A stretch of 64,000 nt of DNA from Ctenosaura bakeri (lineage: Eukaryota > Chordata > Lepidosauria > Squamata > Iguanidae), in assembly GCA_948474755.1 (NCBI GenBank), contig CAOLHI010000484.1:310001-374000 (forward strand). The letters run 5' to 3'. Numbering within the stretch: position 1 is the first letter of the stretch; every line of letters starts with the position of its first letter. The notes below the pieces were generated by a model. That model searched no databases. It saw only the letters and a list, made by a program, of their open reading frames with translations, and was not told where the DNA came from. Below, one piece after another: positions 1 to 11,286 of this stretch. The position numbers and the translations under genes were made by a program.

Positions 1-179
1 TGGTATAGCAGTTTGAGTGTTGGACTACAACTGGAAACCAGAGTTTGTTCAGCCATAGAAACTCACCGGGTGACCGTGGGTGCATCGCATGCTCTCAGCC
101 CCAGAAAACTCTGTGATAGGTTCACCTTAGGGTTGCCATAAGTCAGAAGTGATTTGATGGCACACAACAAGAAGAAGAA
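1..179 (+). mobile_element. tRNA-derived SINE, cut by window edge
   Basis: The sequence begins inside the tRNA-like head (the 'gtttgagtgttggactac' segment), continues through 'gggtgacc' and 'ctctcagccccag', and ends in the tail 'ccataagtcagaagtgatttg' plus an acacaacaagaag simple tail. The same order of blocks recurs at 19724, 41581 and 49575, and inverted at 38105 and 48826. The B box is damaged here. It is a retroposed, non-coding copy. Confidence 0.8.
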
Positions 180-236
180 TGCCTCTGCGTTATATGATCG
201 ATGGATGCACATTGGACATTAAAAATATGTAACAGA

Positions 237-1325
237 TCAAGAGCTATTGAAAAAGGATGGTACCAAGTTAAGAATGAGTACAGAAGAGGAATTAAAAGAG
301 CAAGGCCATGAAATTAACTGGTTCCCATGGAGACAAATAAAAGAGAGATTTAAAATGGATCAAAAATTATATGGGTTTGAAAGAAATGAAAACGAACTGG
401 ATGTATTGATGAAAGGGGACCAGAAAAAAGAGAATTTCCAGATTTTACAAAATATTGTTACAAAGAGAGATGGAACCAGAAACTGTTAAAAATAACATGG
501 TTAGATGGGCTCAAAATATAGGACATCCAATTGAGTTGGATACATGGGTGAGGGCATGGAAGACAGATGTAAAATTTACACCAAGTTTGAATTTAAGAGA
601 AAATTTTTATAAAAAGTTATATAGATGGTACATGATGCCTGTAAAACTGAAAAAATGGCAAGAAATGGGAATGGAAAATGTTGGAAATGTGATGAGAAAG
701 AGGGATCTTTTTTCCATATCTGGTGGACCTGCAAAATAGCAAAAAAGTTTTGGAAAGAAATACATGATGAAATTCAAAGAATGTATGGTTTAAACTTTGA
801 AATGAAGCCAGAACTTTATTTATTCAATATGTTAGGGCGACAGAGAGAAATAAGATCTCATTAAAAGACATTGTTATATATAATAACTGCGGCAAGATTG
901 ACTTATGCTCAACATGGGAAAGAAGGAAAATATATTGACATAAGAGAATGGAAATTCAGAGTCCTGGATATGGTAGCGACAGAAAAGTTAACTTTTTCAC
1001 TTAAAAATAAGCTAGTCCAGGGCTTTGAAAGAGAATGGCGAGAAGTATTGAATTGGATAAAAGAAAGAAATAGGGGGAAAGAAAGAGAGGCTGTGAGAAA
1101 GGAGGAAGACAAAATGAGATGGTAAAAGATAAAATGTAAATAGTTACATATAAGCTAAAAGTAATAGTATACGATTATAAAATAGAGAAAATGTATGGAA
1201 CGGAATGTTTATATGGAATGGAATGTTAAACTCAGATTCAGCTGGGAAAATTGATGTCTGGAAGTGGGAAGGGTTTTTAAATTATTTTTTCATTAAAAAT
1301 TTCAATAAAAATTAATTTAAAAAAA
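237..1325 (+). mobile_element. 5'-truncated L1 LINE, ORF2 C-terminal part and 3' UTR
   Basis: Broken reading frames at 247-489, 455-739, 625-864 and 871-1125 encode the C-terminal part of an L1 ORF2. They include a cysteine/histidine segment (CWKCDEKEGSFFHIWWTC, about 680-732) and the block LTYAQHGKEGKYIDIREWKF. The same protein block, in clearer form, is encoded on the minus strand at 44340-45078. At least two frameshifts and a stop (TAA at 862) make it dead. The 3' UTR ends in an A-rich tract near 1318-1326. The sequence atgtaacaga flanks it on both sides (227-236 and 1326-1335), as expected for a target-site duplication made by target-primed reverse transcription. Confidence 0.85.
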
Positions 1326-1418
1326 ATGTAACAGAGAACACAGCAGAGGAATTTTATGGTACTTCTTTCTCTTCCTCCCTGTCTGAACTTAAGGGTATTT
1401 TATATTTAAAATACAGTG

Positions 1419-1588
1419 GCCATTTCCACACCATAGCGCGATGATTCCACTTTCAACATCCTCTGGAATCCTGGGGTTTACAGTTTCGGGAGGGGCCGGC
1501 TGGCCCCTCCCGAAACTGCAAACCCCAGGATTCCAGAGGATGTTGAAAGTGGAATCATCACGCTATAACAGGCTAGTGCGGAAATGGA
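1419..1588. mobile_element. Palindromic foldback element, copy 1
   Basis: The two halves are near-perfect reverse complements: gccatttcc, then ttccactttcaacatcct, then the central gaggggccggctggcccctc, then the mirror image back to ggaaatgg. The whole 170 bp could form one hairpin. No ORF is present. Flanking cagtg occurs at 1414-1418 and 1589-1593, a possible 5-bp target duplication. Related copies: 3071, 3732, 7360, 8744, 14379, 20028, 39902, 40726, 42831, 56844. Confidence 0.85.
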
Positions 1589-1593
1589 CAGTG

Positions 1594-3070
1594 ACCTGAA
1601 AGGTCAGAGTGTCACAGAAGCAGGATGTTCCTGTACTACTTTCTCTGTGATCCATTTTTAAAATTTATGCTACATCTATGTAGAGAGTTTATAGTTTACC
1701 TAATGGTGTAATTGTTCCTCTTTCAAATTATATGATGTAACTTCTACTGTCTGTTGAAGGGGGGTTGGCAACTTCCGCAAGTCTTCTGTGTCTGGAACTC
1801 CCCTGGGGTGAAGGGGGGATGCATGGACTGCAAAAAAGGCCTCCCCTCGTACAGAAGTTACCAACAGTCATTCCTAACCTTATTCTAAATGGCCAGAATT
1901 TCCCTCAGTGGTCCCCCCAAATGATTAGAAGTAACAAATGTTATGCAATGAGCTATGCAACAAGTAAATGTAATGAGTAAATGCTACGTTAAGTAGTAAA
2001 CATAACTCATCCTACCAGAAGCCTAATGTTTACCTTATTGTCATTGCAGTGTTTAAAAGTAACGTTATTGCCAGTTGCTACAAAAAAGGGACAGCTCTAC
2101 TTTCTGAGCTCTGGGAGCCCTTAAGCAACCAAATGACTAATGGTGGAAGGTGGAATAGAAAAGAGCATCACTGAGGAGGACCTGGCTGGCTCACTCCACT
2201 TTGCGCAAATGTATTGACTACTTGTGCTAAAAACACAGACCTCATAATATGCATGCATCATGTATCACCTCACTGTAAAGTTTCTGGGAAGTACAAATGC
2301 TAGCCAAGGCCCGTGGGAGGGCATTAACAAATACCTTGGTATCTAGGCAAATGTTGTTGGCCATTTTCTCATTCCATTGCTTCAACTAAGTTTGAAACAT
2401 GATCGTGATGCAATAATTCCTTAGTCCTGCAGGTGGCTCTCCTACACACCAGGAAAAAAGGAAAGTAGGAAAATCGTTCTCAGGTTTTGGGAACTAAAAC
2501 TGAAAGAATAATTTTTGATTCAAGGTTGCCCTCCAGCCGTGGAACTTTGGATTTAGCTTGTGTTACTAATCACATCCACTTGGGAGTAGGTGCCACTGAA
2601 CTCAATAGCTCTAAACTTTGATGGGGCTTCAAGATATCCAAAGGCATAGAAATCTATCCCAGTGTAACTACTTCTACAGGTTTCTATGGTTTTGAAAATG
2701 GCCAGTATCCAATGAAGTCATTCACCTGACATCACTGGCAGGGGTGGACCTTGCTGCAGCCTCCTACACACTGACAATTTGCTGGGAAAAAGTTTGGAGT
2801 GGGTATTTTGTTGGCCTAGGGAGTGAGCAGAAAATCTCATTGTTCAAGGAGAAATAAGATAGCACAATGTTAGATCCTGACTTGTAGTCTCAAGTGAGCT
2901 GGACACAACAATGTTATTACACCAAACTTTTGTGCTTCATAGTATCAAAGACAGACCAGCTACTTAATGTCTAGGGAGTCTGTGACTATGCAAGGGTGTT
3001 CAGACTAGATGAATACCCCATGGTGAAGGTTTTATGGGTAGCCTAAAATAGGAATGGGTTAAATTTGGGA
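1594..3070. other. No gene or clear repeat recognised
   Basis: AT-rich sequence with no convincing exon, no long open frame beyond 71 codons and no repeat I can name. Confidence 0.5.
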
Positions 3071-3268
3071 GCCCTTTCACACTACACAATTATAATACTG
3101 TGATTCCATTTGCAGCTGCCAGGGCTGCATCCTACCAAATCCTGGAGTTTGGGGAGTCACTAGAGCTTTCCGGCTGAGAATTTAAATGCACCTCACCAAT
3201 CTATAGCTCCCAGCATTTCACAGGATTGAACCATGGAAGTTAAAGTGGAATCATAGCATTATAGAGTC
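3071..3268. mobile_element. Old copy of the foldback element
   Basis: Starts gccctttcacactaca and ends with ttaaagtggaatcatagcattata. It keeps the outline of the longer subfamily (ctgagaatttaaatg in the middle) but with many substitutions, so it is older than the copy at 1419. It lies immediately beside the TA-flanked element that starts at 3277. Confidence 0.65.
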
Positions 3269-3276
3269 AGTCAATA

Positions 3277-3658
3277 CAGTCATCCCTCCACATTTGCTAG
3301 GATTAGGGGCAGAGCCCCGTGAAAGTGGAAAAACCATGAATAACTCTAGGTCCCCCCAAACAATATTTAACACACAAAAAAGTATGATCACCATGTTAAA
3401 CTCACCCTGGATTCCTTTGAGGCATCAGGGTTCCCCCACAAGGCAGAAGTGGGTGGCTGGTGGGGCTTACTGCCACCTCCACTACTGCCCCACATGATTT
3501 TTAATAGGGACTTATAAACCTTGTTTGCAGTTTTTCAGTCTCACGAGGCTTGGAGTCCCTATGAAAAATGCCATAGAGAGGCAGCAGAGGTGACAGCAAA
3601 TAATTTGTGGATAATGAAATCCACAAAAGTGAAACCTGTAAATGTGGAGGGCTGGCTG
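3277..3658. mobile_element. Non-autonomous pogo/Tigger-like element with TA target site
   Basis: Terminal inverted repeats are cagtcatccctccacattt at the left and aatgtggagggctggctg at the right, flanked by TA at 3275-3276 and 3659-3660. A TA duplication with this TIR style fits the Tc1/mariner-pogo superfamily. No transposase is encoded. Two further copies lie at 34553-35083 and 63191-63767, both also flanked by TA. Confidence 0.75.
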
Positions 3659-3731
3659 TAATCATGTAGTGCAAAAGGTATCACACCTGGCATATATGTG
3701 GTCTGTCAAGTCTCCTCTCTCCAAATATTAA

Positions 3732-3858
3732 GGCGATTTCCACACTACACTGTTATAGTGCTATTGTTCCATTTTCAACATCCTATGGAATCCTGGGGTT
3801 TGCAGTTTAGGGAGGGGTGTTTAGAATTCTCAGCCTCTTAGGACTCAGTGGAAATGGC
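3732..3858. mobile_element. Foldback element, internally deleted copy
   Basis: The left half is complete (gatttccacactacactgttatag through ggggtttgcagtttagggag). The right half is reduced to the terminal gtggaaatggc, so it cannot fold like the full copies. Confidence 0.7.
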
Positions 3859-4724
3859 CTAAGAATAGCTCTCTTTCCTTCTGGAAAGCTTTTCAGAAGA
3901 ACAAGTGAAATTCTGAATCACAGAGGCAACATAGTGATTTTTATCTTTGTTGTTTGGAAGTTGTTTTCTTTTCCATGCAAAAGCATATGAAATGCTCACA
4001 TATGTATTAATGTGTGCCAAAGTATGTAGACTTGTGACAAATTATCTCCTGAGGCTTTATATCTAACTAAAAAATAAGCCAGTGTAATTTCAAAGAGGAG
4101 AAAGTATGTGTATAGTAGTGGCAGAGCTTGGAGTGTGTTTGGGGGGCAGAGAAGGCGAGCTACAGCAGAAGGTTGTAGCCATTGTGTGGGGGTGTGCCCA
4201 AGGTACAAAGGGGTGTAGCTACAGGCTAGGATGCCCCCCAAACATTTCCTCCTGGGGCGAATCGCCCCCCCCATCCCCCCATCCCTACGTGACTGGTGTA
4301 TGTGTGTGTTTGTCTACCTACAGCTATCCTTTTTCCTACAAAACATTGAATGTGGTGGCTTGTATAATCCATTAGAGAAGGGTCTATGAGTCAGTGATTG
4401 CAAGTTAGGCCACTGTTGCCTAGTCTATACCTGTATAAATGTCAGAGTTATGTTTATTTGTACCTTGTGCAACTGATATAAGCAGAGGATTGCTGTTCAT
4501 AACCCTAGAGAAGGCAGTTACTGTAATAAAGAGTAAACCTGGAAAAAGGAGTCATTCTACATATGATAAAAGAATACATTTTTCTGGGAGCCTTAGGAGT
4601 TCAATATTTGGCTTAGTTGTAAGAACTTAAGATAAAGAGTTACTTGTGGTAATATCTGTCATGAATCAGTTCCATTTGTTTTGATCCAAATTTGTGAAAA
4701 TGTTATTTCACTCCAAGCCTTGTA
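3859..4724. other. No gene recognised
   Basis: Contains a G- and C-run-rich patch around 4138-4285 that gives short open frames on both strands. These look like composition effects, not genes. Confidence 0.45.
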
Positions 4725-6240
4725 TTAATATGCTGCAGCTGGTAGATTAGCAGATCAGTTTGATTTGGCCCTCTCTCTGTGCTTAGATCAGAAAAGAAGG
4801 TCTTTGGATGTCACCACAATTAGAGATCCATTTCAGTCTGGCTTCAGACCTCGTTATGGATGGAAACAGCTTTGGTTGTCTTGGTGGATGACCTACGCCA
4901 GGAACTAGACAGGAGGAATGTGTCCCTGGTGGTTCTGCTGGACCTCTCTGTGGCTTTCGATACCATTGATCATGGTATCCTTCTGGGCTGACTCTCTGGG
5001 ATGGGACTTGGGGCCAATGTTATGCAATGGCCCCAGTCATTGGGAGGGGAGAACTCAGAAGGTGGTGCTGGGGGACTCCTGTTCAACTCCCTGGCCGTTG
5101 GCCTGTGGAGTCCCTCAGGGTTCTCTCTTGTCCCCCATGCTGTTTAACATCTACATGAAACTGCTGGGAGAGGTCATCTGGAGTTTTGGGGTTCGGTGTC
5201 ATCAATATGCTGATGACACCCAACTCTATCTCTCCTTCCATCTGATTTCAAGGAAGCTGTTTTGGTCCTGAACCAATGTCTGCTGTCAGTAATGGACTGG
5301 ATGAAGGCAAACAAATTGAAGCTTAATCTAGACAAGACAAAGGTACTGCTGGTCAGTCGAAAGGCAGATCAGGGAATAAGGATTTTGCCTGTGCTGGATG
5401 GGGTTACACTCCCCTTGAAATTTCTCCTGGATTCAACTCTGAGCTTAAATGCCCAGGTTTCAACAGTGGCCAGGAGTACCTTTGCAGAGTTAAAACTTGT
5501 GCACCAGCTGTGCCCGTTCCTTGAGATGTCAGATCTGGCTTCAGTGACACACACCTTGATTACATCTCGGTTGGACTACTGTAACGCGCACTACGTGGGG
5601 TTGCCTTTGGAAACGGTTTGGAAACTTCAGCGGGTTCAAATACAGCAGTGAGAATGCTGACTGGGGCCAGTTACAGAGAGCACATCACTCCTTTATTAAA
5701 ACAGCTCCACTAGCTACCTGTTTGTTTCCGGGCACAATTCAATGTGCTGGTTATGACCTATAAAGCCTTAAATGGCTTAGGTCCAGGCTATTTGAAAGAC
5801 CGTATCTCCTTGTACAAGCCAGCTAGAACTTTAAGATCTGCTGGGGAAAGCTTTCTCTCTGTCCTACCACCATCACAGGCTAGCCTGGTGAGGACACGGG
5901 AGAGACCCTTCTCAGTGGCTGCTCCCACCCTGTGGAACTCATTTCCACAGGACGCTAGGCATGCCTCTTCCCTGCTCTTCTCTCACTGACAGGCAAAAAC
6001 CTTTCTCTTCAAATAAACTTTTCCTTTGGCTTATTAACTGGCATTATTTTCAAGTTATATATCCTTTTAATGTTTTTTAGGTGTTTTAAATGTTTTTAGT
6101 GGTTTTAAGTGTTTTTAATCTGTTTAATTTTATTAATTGTGTTTTTAACAGCTGTTTATTGATGGAAGCCGCCTTGGGTCCCAATCTTGGGAGAAAGGCG
6201 ACCCATAAATATAATAAGTAAGTAAACAAACAAACAAACA
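4725..6240 (+). mobile_element. L2-clade LINE with decayed reverse transcriptase and 3' end
   Basis: Reading with frameshifts gives the usual L2 reverse-transcriptase order: FQSGFRPRYG (about 4830), [15 protein letters not shown] (about 4940-4985), [17 protein letters not shown] (about 5108-5158), [11 protein letters not shown] (5206-5240, holding the catalytic YADD), then MDWMKANKLKLNLDKTKVLL (about 5290-5350), SRLDYCNAHYVGLP (about 5566-5610) and LKDRISLYKPARTLRSAGES (about 5790-5850). Stops at 4989, 5269 and 5649 and several shifts break the frame. The 3' end has gccgccttgggtcccaatc and a (caaa) tail. It lacks the 5' endonuclease part. Confidence 0.9.
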
Positions 6241-6249
6241 TGAGATGGG

Positions 6250-6735
6250 CCATTAGTTTTTTATGGTCTTTTTGGTAATGGCCCCAAAACTGAGCGGTGA
6301 CTTCTTATCAGAAATTTAGTCAACCAATTCAGAAAGCCTTTTTAAAAGAAAAGGGTTATGAATTAGATCTCACCATGGCCTTAAATGGTTTCATTTGAAA
6401 TGTGGTGCTGGTTCTGAGGGGAAAAAAAGTGGAGGGAGTCCTAGCGCAAATCAAGCCTGAACTCTCTAGAAAGCCAGGGTGGCTTAAACTGAGATTGCCA
6501 TATTTTGGTCATATAATGAGAAGACATGATTCACTAGAAAAGATCATAATCTTAGATAAGGTAGAAGGCTGTAGGAAAAGAGGAGGACTCCATTACAGAT
6601 AGATGAACTCAATCAAGGAGGACACGGTCCTGCATCTGTAACATCTGAACAGATGTTGGTGATGGGCGACTTTGGAGGATACACATACAAACCGCTGCCC
6701 AAATAAAATGGAATGGAATAAATGGGAAAAAAAAG
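6250..6735 (+). mobile_element. RTE/BovB LINE 3' fragment
   Basis: The frame around 6402-6602 encodes LRLPYFGHIMRRHDSLEK followed by DKVEGCRKRGG. This matches the conserved C-terminal segment that follows the reverse transcriptase in RTE-clade LINEs of the BovB type. The frame ends at a stop at 6600 and continues broken to the A-rich end near 6730. Confidence 0.8.
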
Positions 6736-6834
6736 TTTCACTGGAATCTTGTTCTACTATTGTGCGGAAAATATTGATTTGCAGTAGATTCAGGAGAGAT
6801 CGAAGCATCTAGAACTTTGCTGTCCTAAAACATA

Positions 6835-7331
6835 CAGGTTGAACCTCTTTTATCCAGAAATCTGAAAACCTCCAAAATCTGAAACTTTCAGCTGCCAGCC
6901 ACCCACTTCTGTCTTTGAGACCATGGCCAAGATGTTCCTGCTTGTTTGTTTCTCTGATCCCCAGCCTCTTTCCTTTTTGCCACAACAACCGCCCACTTCT
7001 GCCTTAGAGGTGGCAGCTGTGGCACTTCTGCTCATTCATCTCTCAGATCTGAGGAGTGCTGCAGCAGCCGTCTCAAAGAGAGAAGCAGGTGGATGGCATC
7101 AAAAGAGAGGGCGAGAGTGTGTGGGTCTTTGAAATGGCAGGAGCTTTGGATTCTTGCCATTTCACAGATCCTCAGTCTCTCTTCAGCCTTGCATCTCACA
7201 CACAACACAAGTAGCAGATGAGTGAGAAGTGAGGCTATTCCAAAAAGGTACTATATTCCAAAATCCAAAACAAATCTGAAATACCGAACACTTCTGGTTC
7301 CAAGCATTTCAGATAAGAGGGGCTCAGCCAA
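6835..7331. mobile_element. Tigger-like MITE, TA flanked
   Basis: The left end caggttgaacctcttttatc and the right end ataagaggggctcagccaa are imperfect inverted repeats, with TA at 6833-6834 and 7332-7333. Inner segments 'ccaaaatctgaaa' and 'ccaaaatccaaaaca' mirror each other. No transposase ORF is present; short open frames at 6850-7132 are incidental. Confidence 0.65.
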
Positions 7332-7359
7332 TAGTGGCGGTGTCCATTAACTTATGTGT

Positions 7360-7466
7360 GGCCATTTCCGCACTAGCCGGCCCCTCCTGAAACTGAACTG
7401 CAAACCCCAGGATTCCATAGGATGTTGCAAGTGGAATCATAGCACTATCACAGGCTAGTGCAGAAT
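7360..7466. mobile_element. Foldback element, left half deleted
   Basis: Has the terminal gccatttccgcactagcc, then jumps directly to the second half (gcaaaccccaggattccataggatgtt, ending caggctagtgcag). Confidence 0.75.
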
Positions 7467-7536
7467 ATGAAATAGTCTGTGCCTTCAAGTCACCTGTTGA
7501 CATATGGTGACCCCATGAATTTCATAGGCTTCTCTT
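7467..7536 (-). mobile_element. SINE tail fragment, inverted
   Basis: The block 'gtgccttcaagtcacctgttgacatatggtgacccc' is the reverse complement of a tRNA-SINE tail. A related, less trimmed fragment on the plus strand is at 19940-20000. Confidence 0.55.
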
Positions 7537-7538
7537 AG

Positions 7539-7942
7539 GCCCTTTTCGCACCTTACCTTTGCCGCGGCAGTGGGGGGCGGTGCTCACGCGAGCAGCCGCT
7601 TGCGCGAGCCGCTCACAGCAGCCCTTCTGCCTCCCGCATCAGCTTCCCAATTGTTCGACCGTCGTGCTAGCGCCCCACCCCTTCCTTTTGCAGCGCAGTC
7701 TGGGAGCTGTAGGCTGCACTGGGGGAAGGAAGCGTGACCGTCCCGGCTCGCCGACGCACCACACGCAGATAAATGTGCGAGGGCGCTGCGAGCATTGCGC
7801 GACCGCACAGTATTTTTGGCTTAGAGCCGAAAATAAGAAAATGCGCGTGCGCCCCGCTTTAGCCTCCTGAGCGTTGCGTGAGTGGGAGTGCGTTGTATGG
7901 ACTGACGCTCCCATTCATGTGATGCTCAAGGGGCGCTCGCAC
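7539..7942. mobile_element. CpG-rich dispersed repeat, copy 1
   Basis: Begins gcccttttcgcacc and ends near ggggcgctcgcac. The interior is very rich in CpG for this window (for example gcgcgagccgctcac, gcgagggcgctgcgagcattgcgcg). It shares the block ctgcactgggggaaggaagcg with the copy at 46890-47210, and the 'ttttggcttagagccgaaaat' type inversion with the copies at 46890 and 57051. Open frames of up to 103 codons on both strands come from base composition. It could be mistaken for a CpG-island promoter. Confidence 0.7.
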
Positions 7943-8743
7943 AAAAAAAAATGCATGCAAACAGGGCCGTAGACAAGAAATGCTCGGAGATGGTTTGCCA
8001 GTTCCTTCCTCTGAGTTCATAAAGCCACCAGAAGTTGAAATTGACTTGCTGACAGTAAACAACAGCAATGAATTAGATGTGGCCTGATGTTGTTTTAAAA
8101 CATTTATTCTGATGATTTTGGAATTGTGCTATAACTCCCCAAAGTATTCTGTATATATAACATACTCCCTTTGGCCTGCTTTGCATCTGTGTACTCTTTA
8201 TTTGAATAGTTAAATGCAAAGCCTTGGTTAAACACAGGGCACAGATCCATCAGCAGCCGGAAGTCTTTTTCGTACATTTTAAAGTGGGAGTTGCAAATTG
8301 TTCAGTTTCAAAAGTTTTGTCGGGAACAGTAAGGCCTTTTGAGAAAAAGTTTTACATGTAAAAATCAAAGGATAGAATTTCTTTATTCTTTTAAACAATG
8401 TCTTTATTAACAAGTTGCAATAGATTCTTGACAGATACATACAGTCAGAAAGAATGGCTGATGATAAATGTAATTTGAGTGCAGTGTCAAATAGCTTGCA
8501 ATGTTTGTTCCCCACAGTTAAAAAAGCAAAGTAAAATACTGTAGTTTGAAATCCAAGAGAATATCTTGCTAAACTGGCAAATAGGAAATATTTCCCCATA
8601 GGATATACTCAGTATTTCTCAAATGCCATCACTGTATTTAATCTGAATCAAAGTACTCACTGCTCTGCTACCCAAACTCTTAGAAGGGAATTGATGCAAT
8701 GGTTTTTGCTCATAATGTGCCAAGGAATCTGGTGGTAAACTTT
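7943..8743. other. No gene recognised
   Basis: AT-rich DNA. A 106-codon minus-strand frame at 8279-8599 has no recognisable motif, no strong flanking splice sites, and I do not call it a gene. Confidence 0.45.
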
Positions 8744-8957
8744 GGGCGCGATCACACTACACTGTTATAGTGCTGTTTTTCCACTTTAACTACCATGGCA
8801 ACATTCTATGGAATTCTGATATTTGTAGTTAAGTGAGGCCCAAGAGCTCTCTACCTGAGAATTGTAAATGCTTCTCCCTAAACTGCAAATCCCAGGATTC
8901 CATACCATGAGTTAAAGTGGAATAATAGCGCTATAACAATGTAGTGTGATAGGGTCC
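8744..8957. mobile_element. Foldback element, long subfamily
   Basis: Ends are cgatcacactacactgttatagtg and cactata-type mirror sequence finishing gtagtgtgatagg. The middle carries the subfamily-specific gagctctctacctgagaattgtaaatg, which is not palindromic. Confidence 0.75.
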
Positions 8958-9370
8958 TTTGCTGTGAACTTAAATATCATTCTTTTCCATTAATGTCAGT
9001 ATGGTTCCTCACTGTGCTAGTTTGAAGGCTGCTTTCCATAGGAACTCATGCCTCCTCTACCTCACCGACATCTAGTTTTAAAATATCACAAGCAATTACT
9101 AATTCCATTCATCAATAACTTCAGTGTGTTCTGTCTAATTACCAAGACTAAGCTCAAGAAAAAACACTAATTCCAAGAAAAAGCACCACTACTTTTAGCT
9201 TCTTTTATGTCTTTACTTGTTTTACTTGAAAGCAATAATGTCTTTACCTTTCTTACGCATCATTTTTAAAAAAGGAGTTATTTGAAGGGGTTTTACCATG
9301 TTATGTTACGTGTCCATGTCTTTAAATAATGTGTTGTAGCATGTCCTTAAAGAATTGTTTGGTAAACTTA

Positions 9371-9440
9371 CCTTTTTGAACTATGACTCTCAGAATCTTC
9401 CCAGTCATTGCAAGTAATATTTTCAAGATCTGCCTAATAA
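9371..9440 (-). repeat. Short dispersed repeat (actatgactctcagaatc type)
   Basis: On the minus strand it reads gattctgagagtcatagttc then aaaaaggtaag. Similar text is at 32600-32680 and 61395-61475. The strong-looking splice donor in it is therefore part of a repeat, not evidence of an exon. Confidence 0.45.
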
Positions 9441-10596
9441 CCAAACTCTTTCTGACATTGCAATGGTGCACATGGAAGAGGAGGAGGAAGGCAGGAAGGG
9501 AAGAAAGGAAGAAAGGAAAAAAGATTTCAAAGGATGTTGGAAAGGACAAATTTAATATACTTGGAAATGATTTTGATTTACTGTAGGTACACATTTCAAA
9601 TAACAATGCTATTCAGGGAAGAATTTTTGGCACTTTATTTTGCTGTTTACTTGCATTGATATTGGCGCACGTGATGATGATACGCACATATTAGAGACTG
9701 AGTTTTTAGGTCATGTCACACAATTCTTTTAATGGAATCCTTCCATAAATTCTTCTTGTGAATAATAAGAAATGTAGGCCTGCCAGGGCATGTTAAAACT
9801 TGTCATTTCCTTGCAAGCATGTGCAATTTGAGTTCCATGTTAATTTGCACTTAGTCACACTTAAAAGACTGCAACATAAAAATGCCTTGGTCTTGTGTGG
9901 TTTCACTTTATAGCAAGAATCTCTTGTGCTTGAAAGGCACAGTATGCTCGCTTCTGGCAGTTCAGTGCTTAAAATTAACACTTGTCAGAATTAGTGGTAA
10001 GGAAGCTCATGCACTTTAGCAGCATGGCTAAATTGACACTTTCCTGCTGTGTATACATATAGCACACAGATGGAAGGAGAAGCAGCACCATTAGGCTTTG
10101 ATGGGAAGAAGGAATAATTACACTGAGTGTCTGCAGGGCAGAAGCCTGTGGCAGGTTAGAAGGTTTGGTATAATTTGGGAATATTTAACCTATGGCATGA
10201 ATTTTTTAAATCACCATTAAAAAAAACGGTTTATAAAAATACATAAAACTACAGCTAAGTTAAACGTCCTTCTGCTTTGATTTTCGAGTACAAATCAACA
10301 ATTATAGTGTAGTTCTTTTTCCAAAGCACACATATATTGATAAATTATTTCATTCATTTTTCTAACATTGTAAGGCACTATCCTCTTTCCCCACCCTCCT
10401 GGGCTATGACCATTTCCACATCCTCAAATTTAATCAGGAGTGACTGAACTGTGAATGGGATGGCATCACAGCAATATATCCATTCAAGCAGATTTAGCTA
10501 AGTGGTGCTGTCATTGAGTGCAGTTTAAATGAACCCAGTGAACACATTTGCCTGGAATACATCCTCAACACTCCACACCCCCATTCTCCAAAAAGT
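9441..10596. other. No gene recognised; purine tract at 9469-9525
   Basis: A gga/gaaag-rich tract of about 55 bp near 9470 is the only structured piece. It is simple sequence. Confidence 0.45.
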
Positions 10597-10697
10597 CAAA
10601 AAGGGGGAAATTTTTATTTGGCACTGCTGAAAATCTGGGGGGGAATGCCCCATCAGTAGTTCTGGCCATGAGCTAGTTAGAACTGGGCCATTTTGCA

Positions 10698-10729
10698 GTG
10701 GAAGTGGAAGTGGAAGTGGAAGTGGAAGT
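10698..10729 (+). repeat. (GTGGAA)n hexamer microsatellite
   Basis: About five perfect units of gtggaa. If gene A's transcript runs this far it would lie in its 3' UTR. Confidence 0.9.
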
Positions 10730-10843
10730 CTGAGAGCCTGTGAGTTGTGTACGATCAAAAAACTTGCAATATAATCTGGCTATGTGGTAGGATAAAGATT
10801 CAACATACTTTTTTGTTAGTGCCCTGAAGGGACATTTAGTGCT

Positions 10844-10849
10844 TTTATT
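10844..10849 (-). promoter_or_regulatory. Possible poly(A) signal for gene A
   Basis: tttatt on the plus strand reads AATAAA on the minus strand, about 360 bp downstream of the stop at 11212-11214. A second AATAAA lies at 10613-10618. Neither can be confirmed without transcript data. Confidence 0.3.
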
Positions 10850-10867
10850 AACCAAGAATGCCCTCTG

Positions 10868-10912
10868 TTTTTCTTCAAGTGAATTTTTCTTCAAGAGTTT
10901 TTCTTCAAGAGA
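10868..10912 (+). repeat. Three-unit tandem of tttttcttcaag
   Basis: Three copies of tttttcttcaag separated by 2-4 bases, period about 16 bp. Confidence 0.75.
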
Positions 10913-11211
10913 AATTGGCCAACATATAAGTGCTCTGGATAGAGTTCTTACTGTGTGAATGATATATAGTAACCATTTTTAAAAATTCATTACAATTGGC
11001 ATCACCACCATCTCAGCAAATAGAAGAAATCAACTGCCTTGGCTAGCAGGAGCAGCATCTCACAATGGGAGTGTGAGGGGAGGCAGACCTCAAGCTTGGT
11101 GACGCTACTTTGTGCAAAAGGCACATTTTAAAATTAAAGAGCAGTGCCTCTGAGTGCATTTTGAGCTAAAGAATGTTTGGTACAAAAACTTAACTCACTC
11201 AGCAGTTTCTT

Positions 11212-11286
11212 TCACACAATGGTCTGTTCCTGGTTGCCCCAAGCTTTCTTCTTTTCAGCAGCCATGAAAGAATCATTTTGCTGTTG
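11212..11286 (-). CDS. Candidate alternative terminal exon of gene A
   Basis: On the minus strand an acceptor (ccttttattgtgtttacag) precedes a 75-bp stretch. Its frame starts on a codon boundary and encodes QQQNDSFMAAEKKKAWGN and so on, ending QEQTIV and a TGA stop at 11212-11214. The composition (K, Q, E, N, a WGN triplet) looks like coding sequence. The ending T-I-V resembles a class I PDZ-binding C-terminus, but that is only a pattern. It begins in phase 0, so it is compatible with the 51-bp exon at 16582-16632, which also ends in phase 0. It cannot follow the exon at 11631-12561, which carries its own stop, so the two would be alternative ends. A second frame (NSKMILSWLL...) is also open. 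I do not recognise the protein. Confidence 0.4.
   Translation of the reverse strand, partial: QQQNDSFMAAEKKKAWGNQEQTIV

Noticed and set aside
7559..7914. Possible CpG-island promoter with short ORFs
   Set aside because: The same sequence type recurs at 46890 and 57051 with the same ends, so it is a dispersed repeat.
9322..9606. Minus-strand exon with a strong gtaagt donor at 9370
   Set aside because: The donor is part of a short dispersed repeat also present near 32600 and 61400. The acceptor side has no pyrimidine tract.
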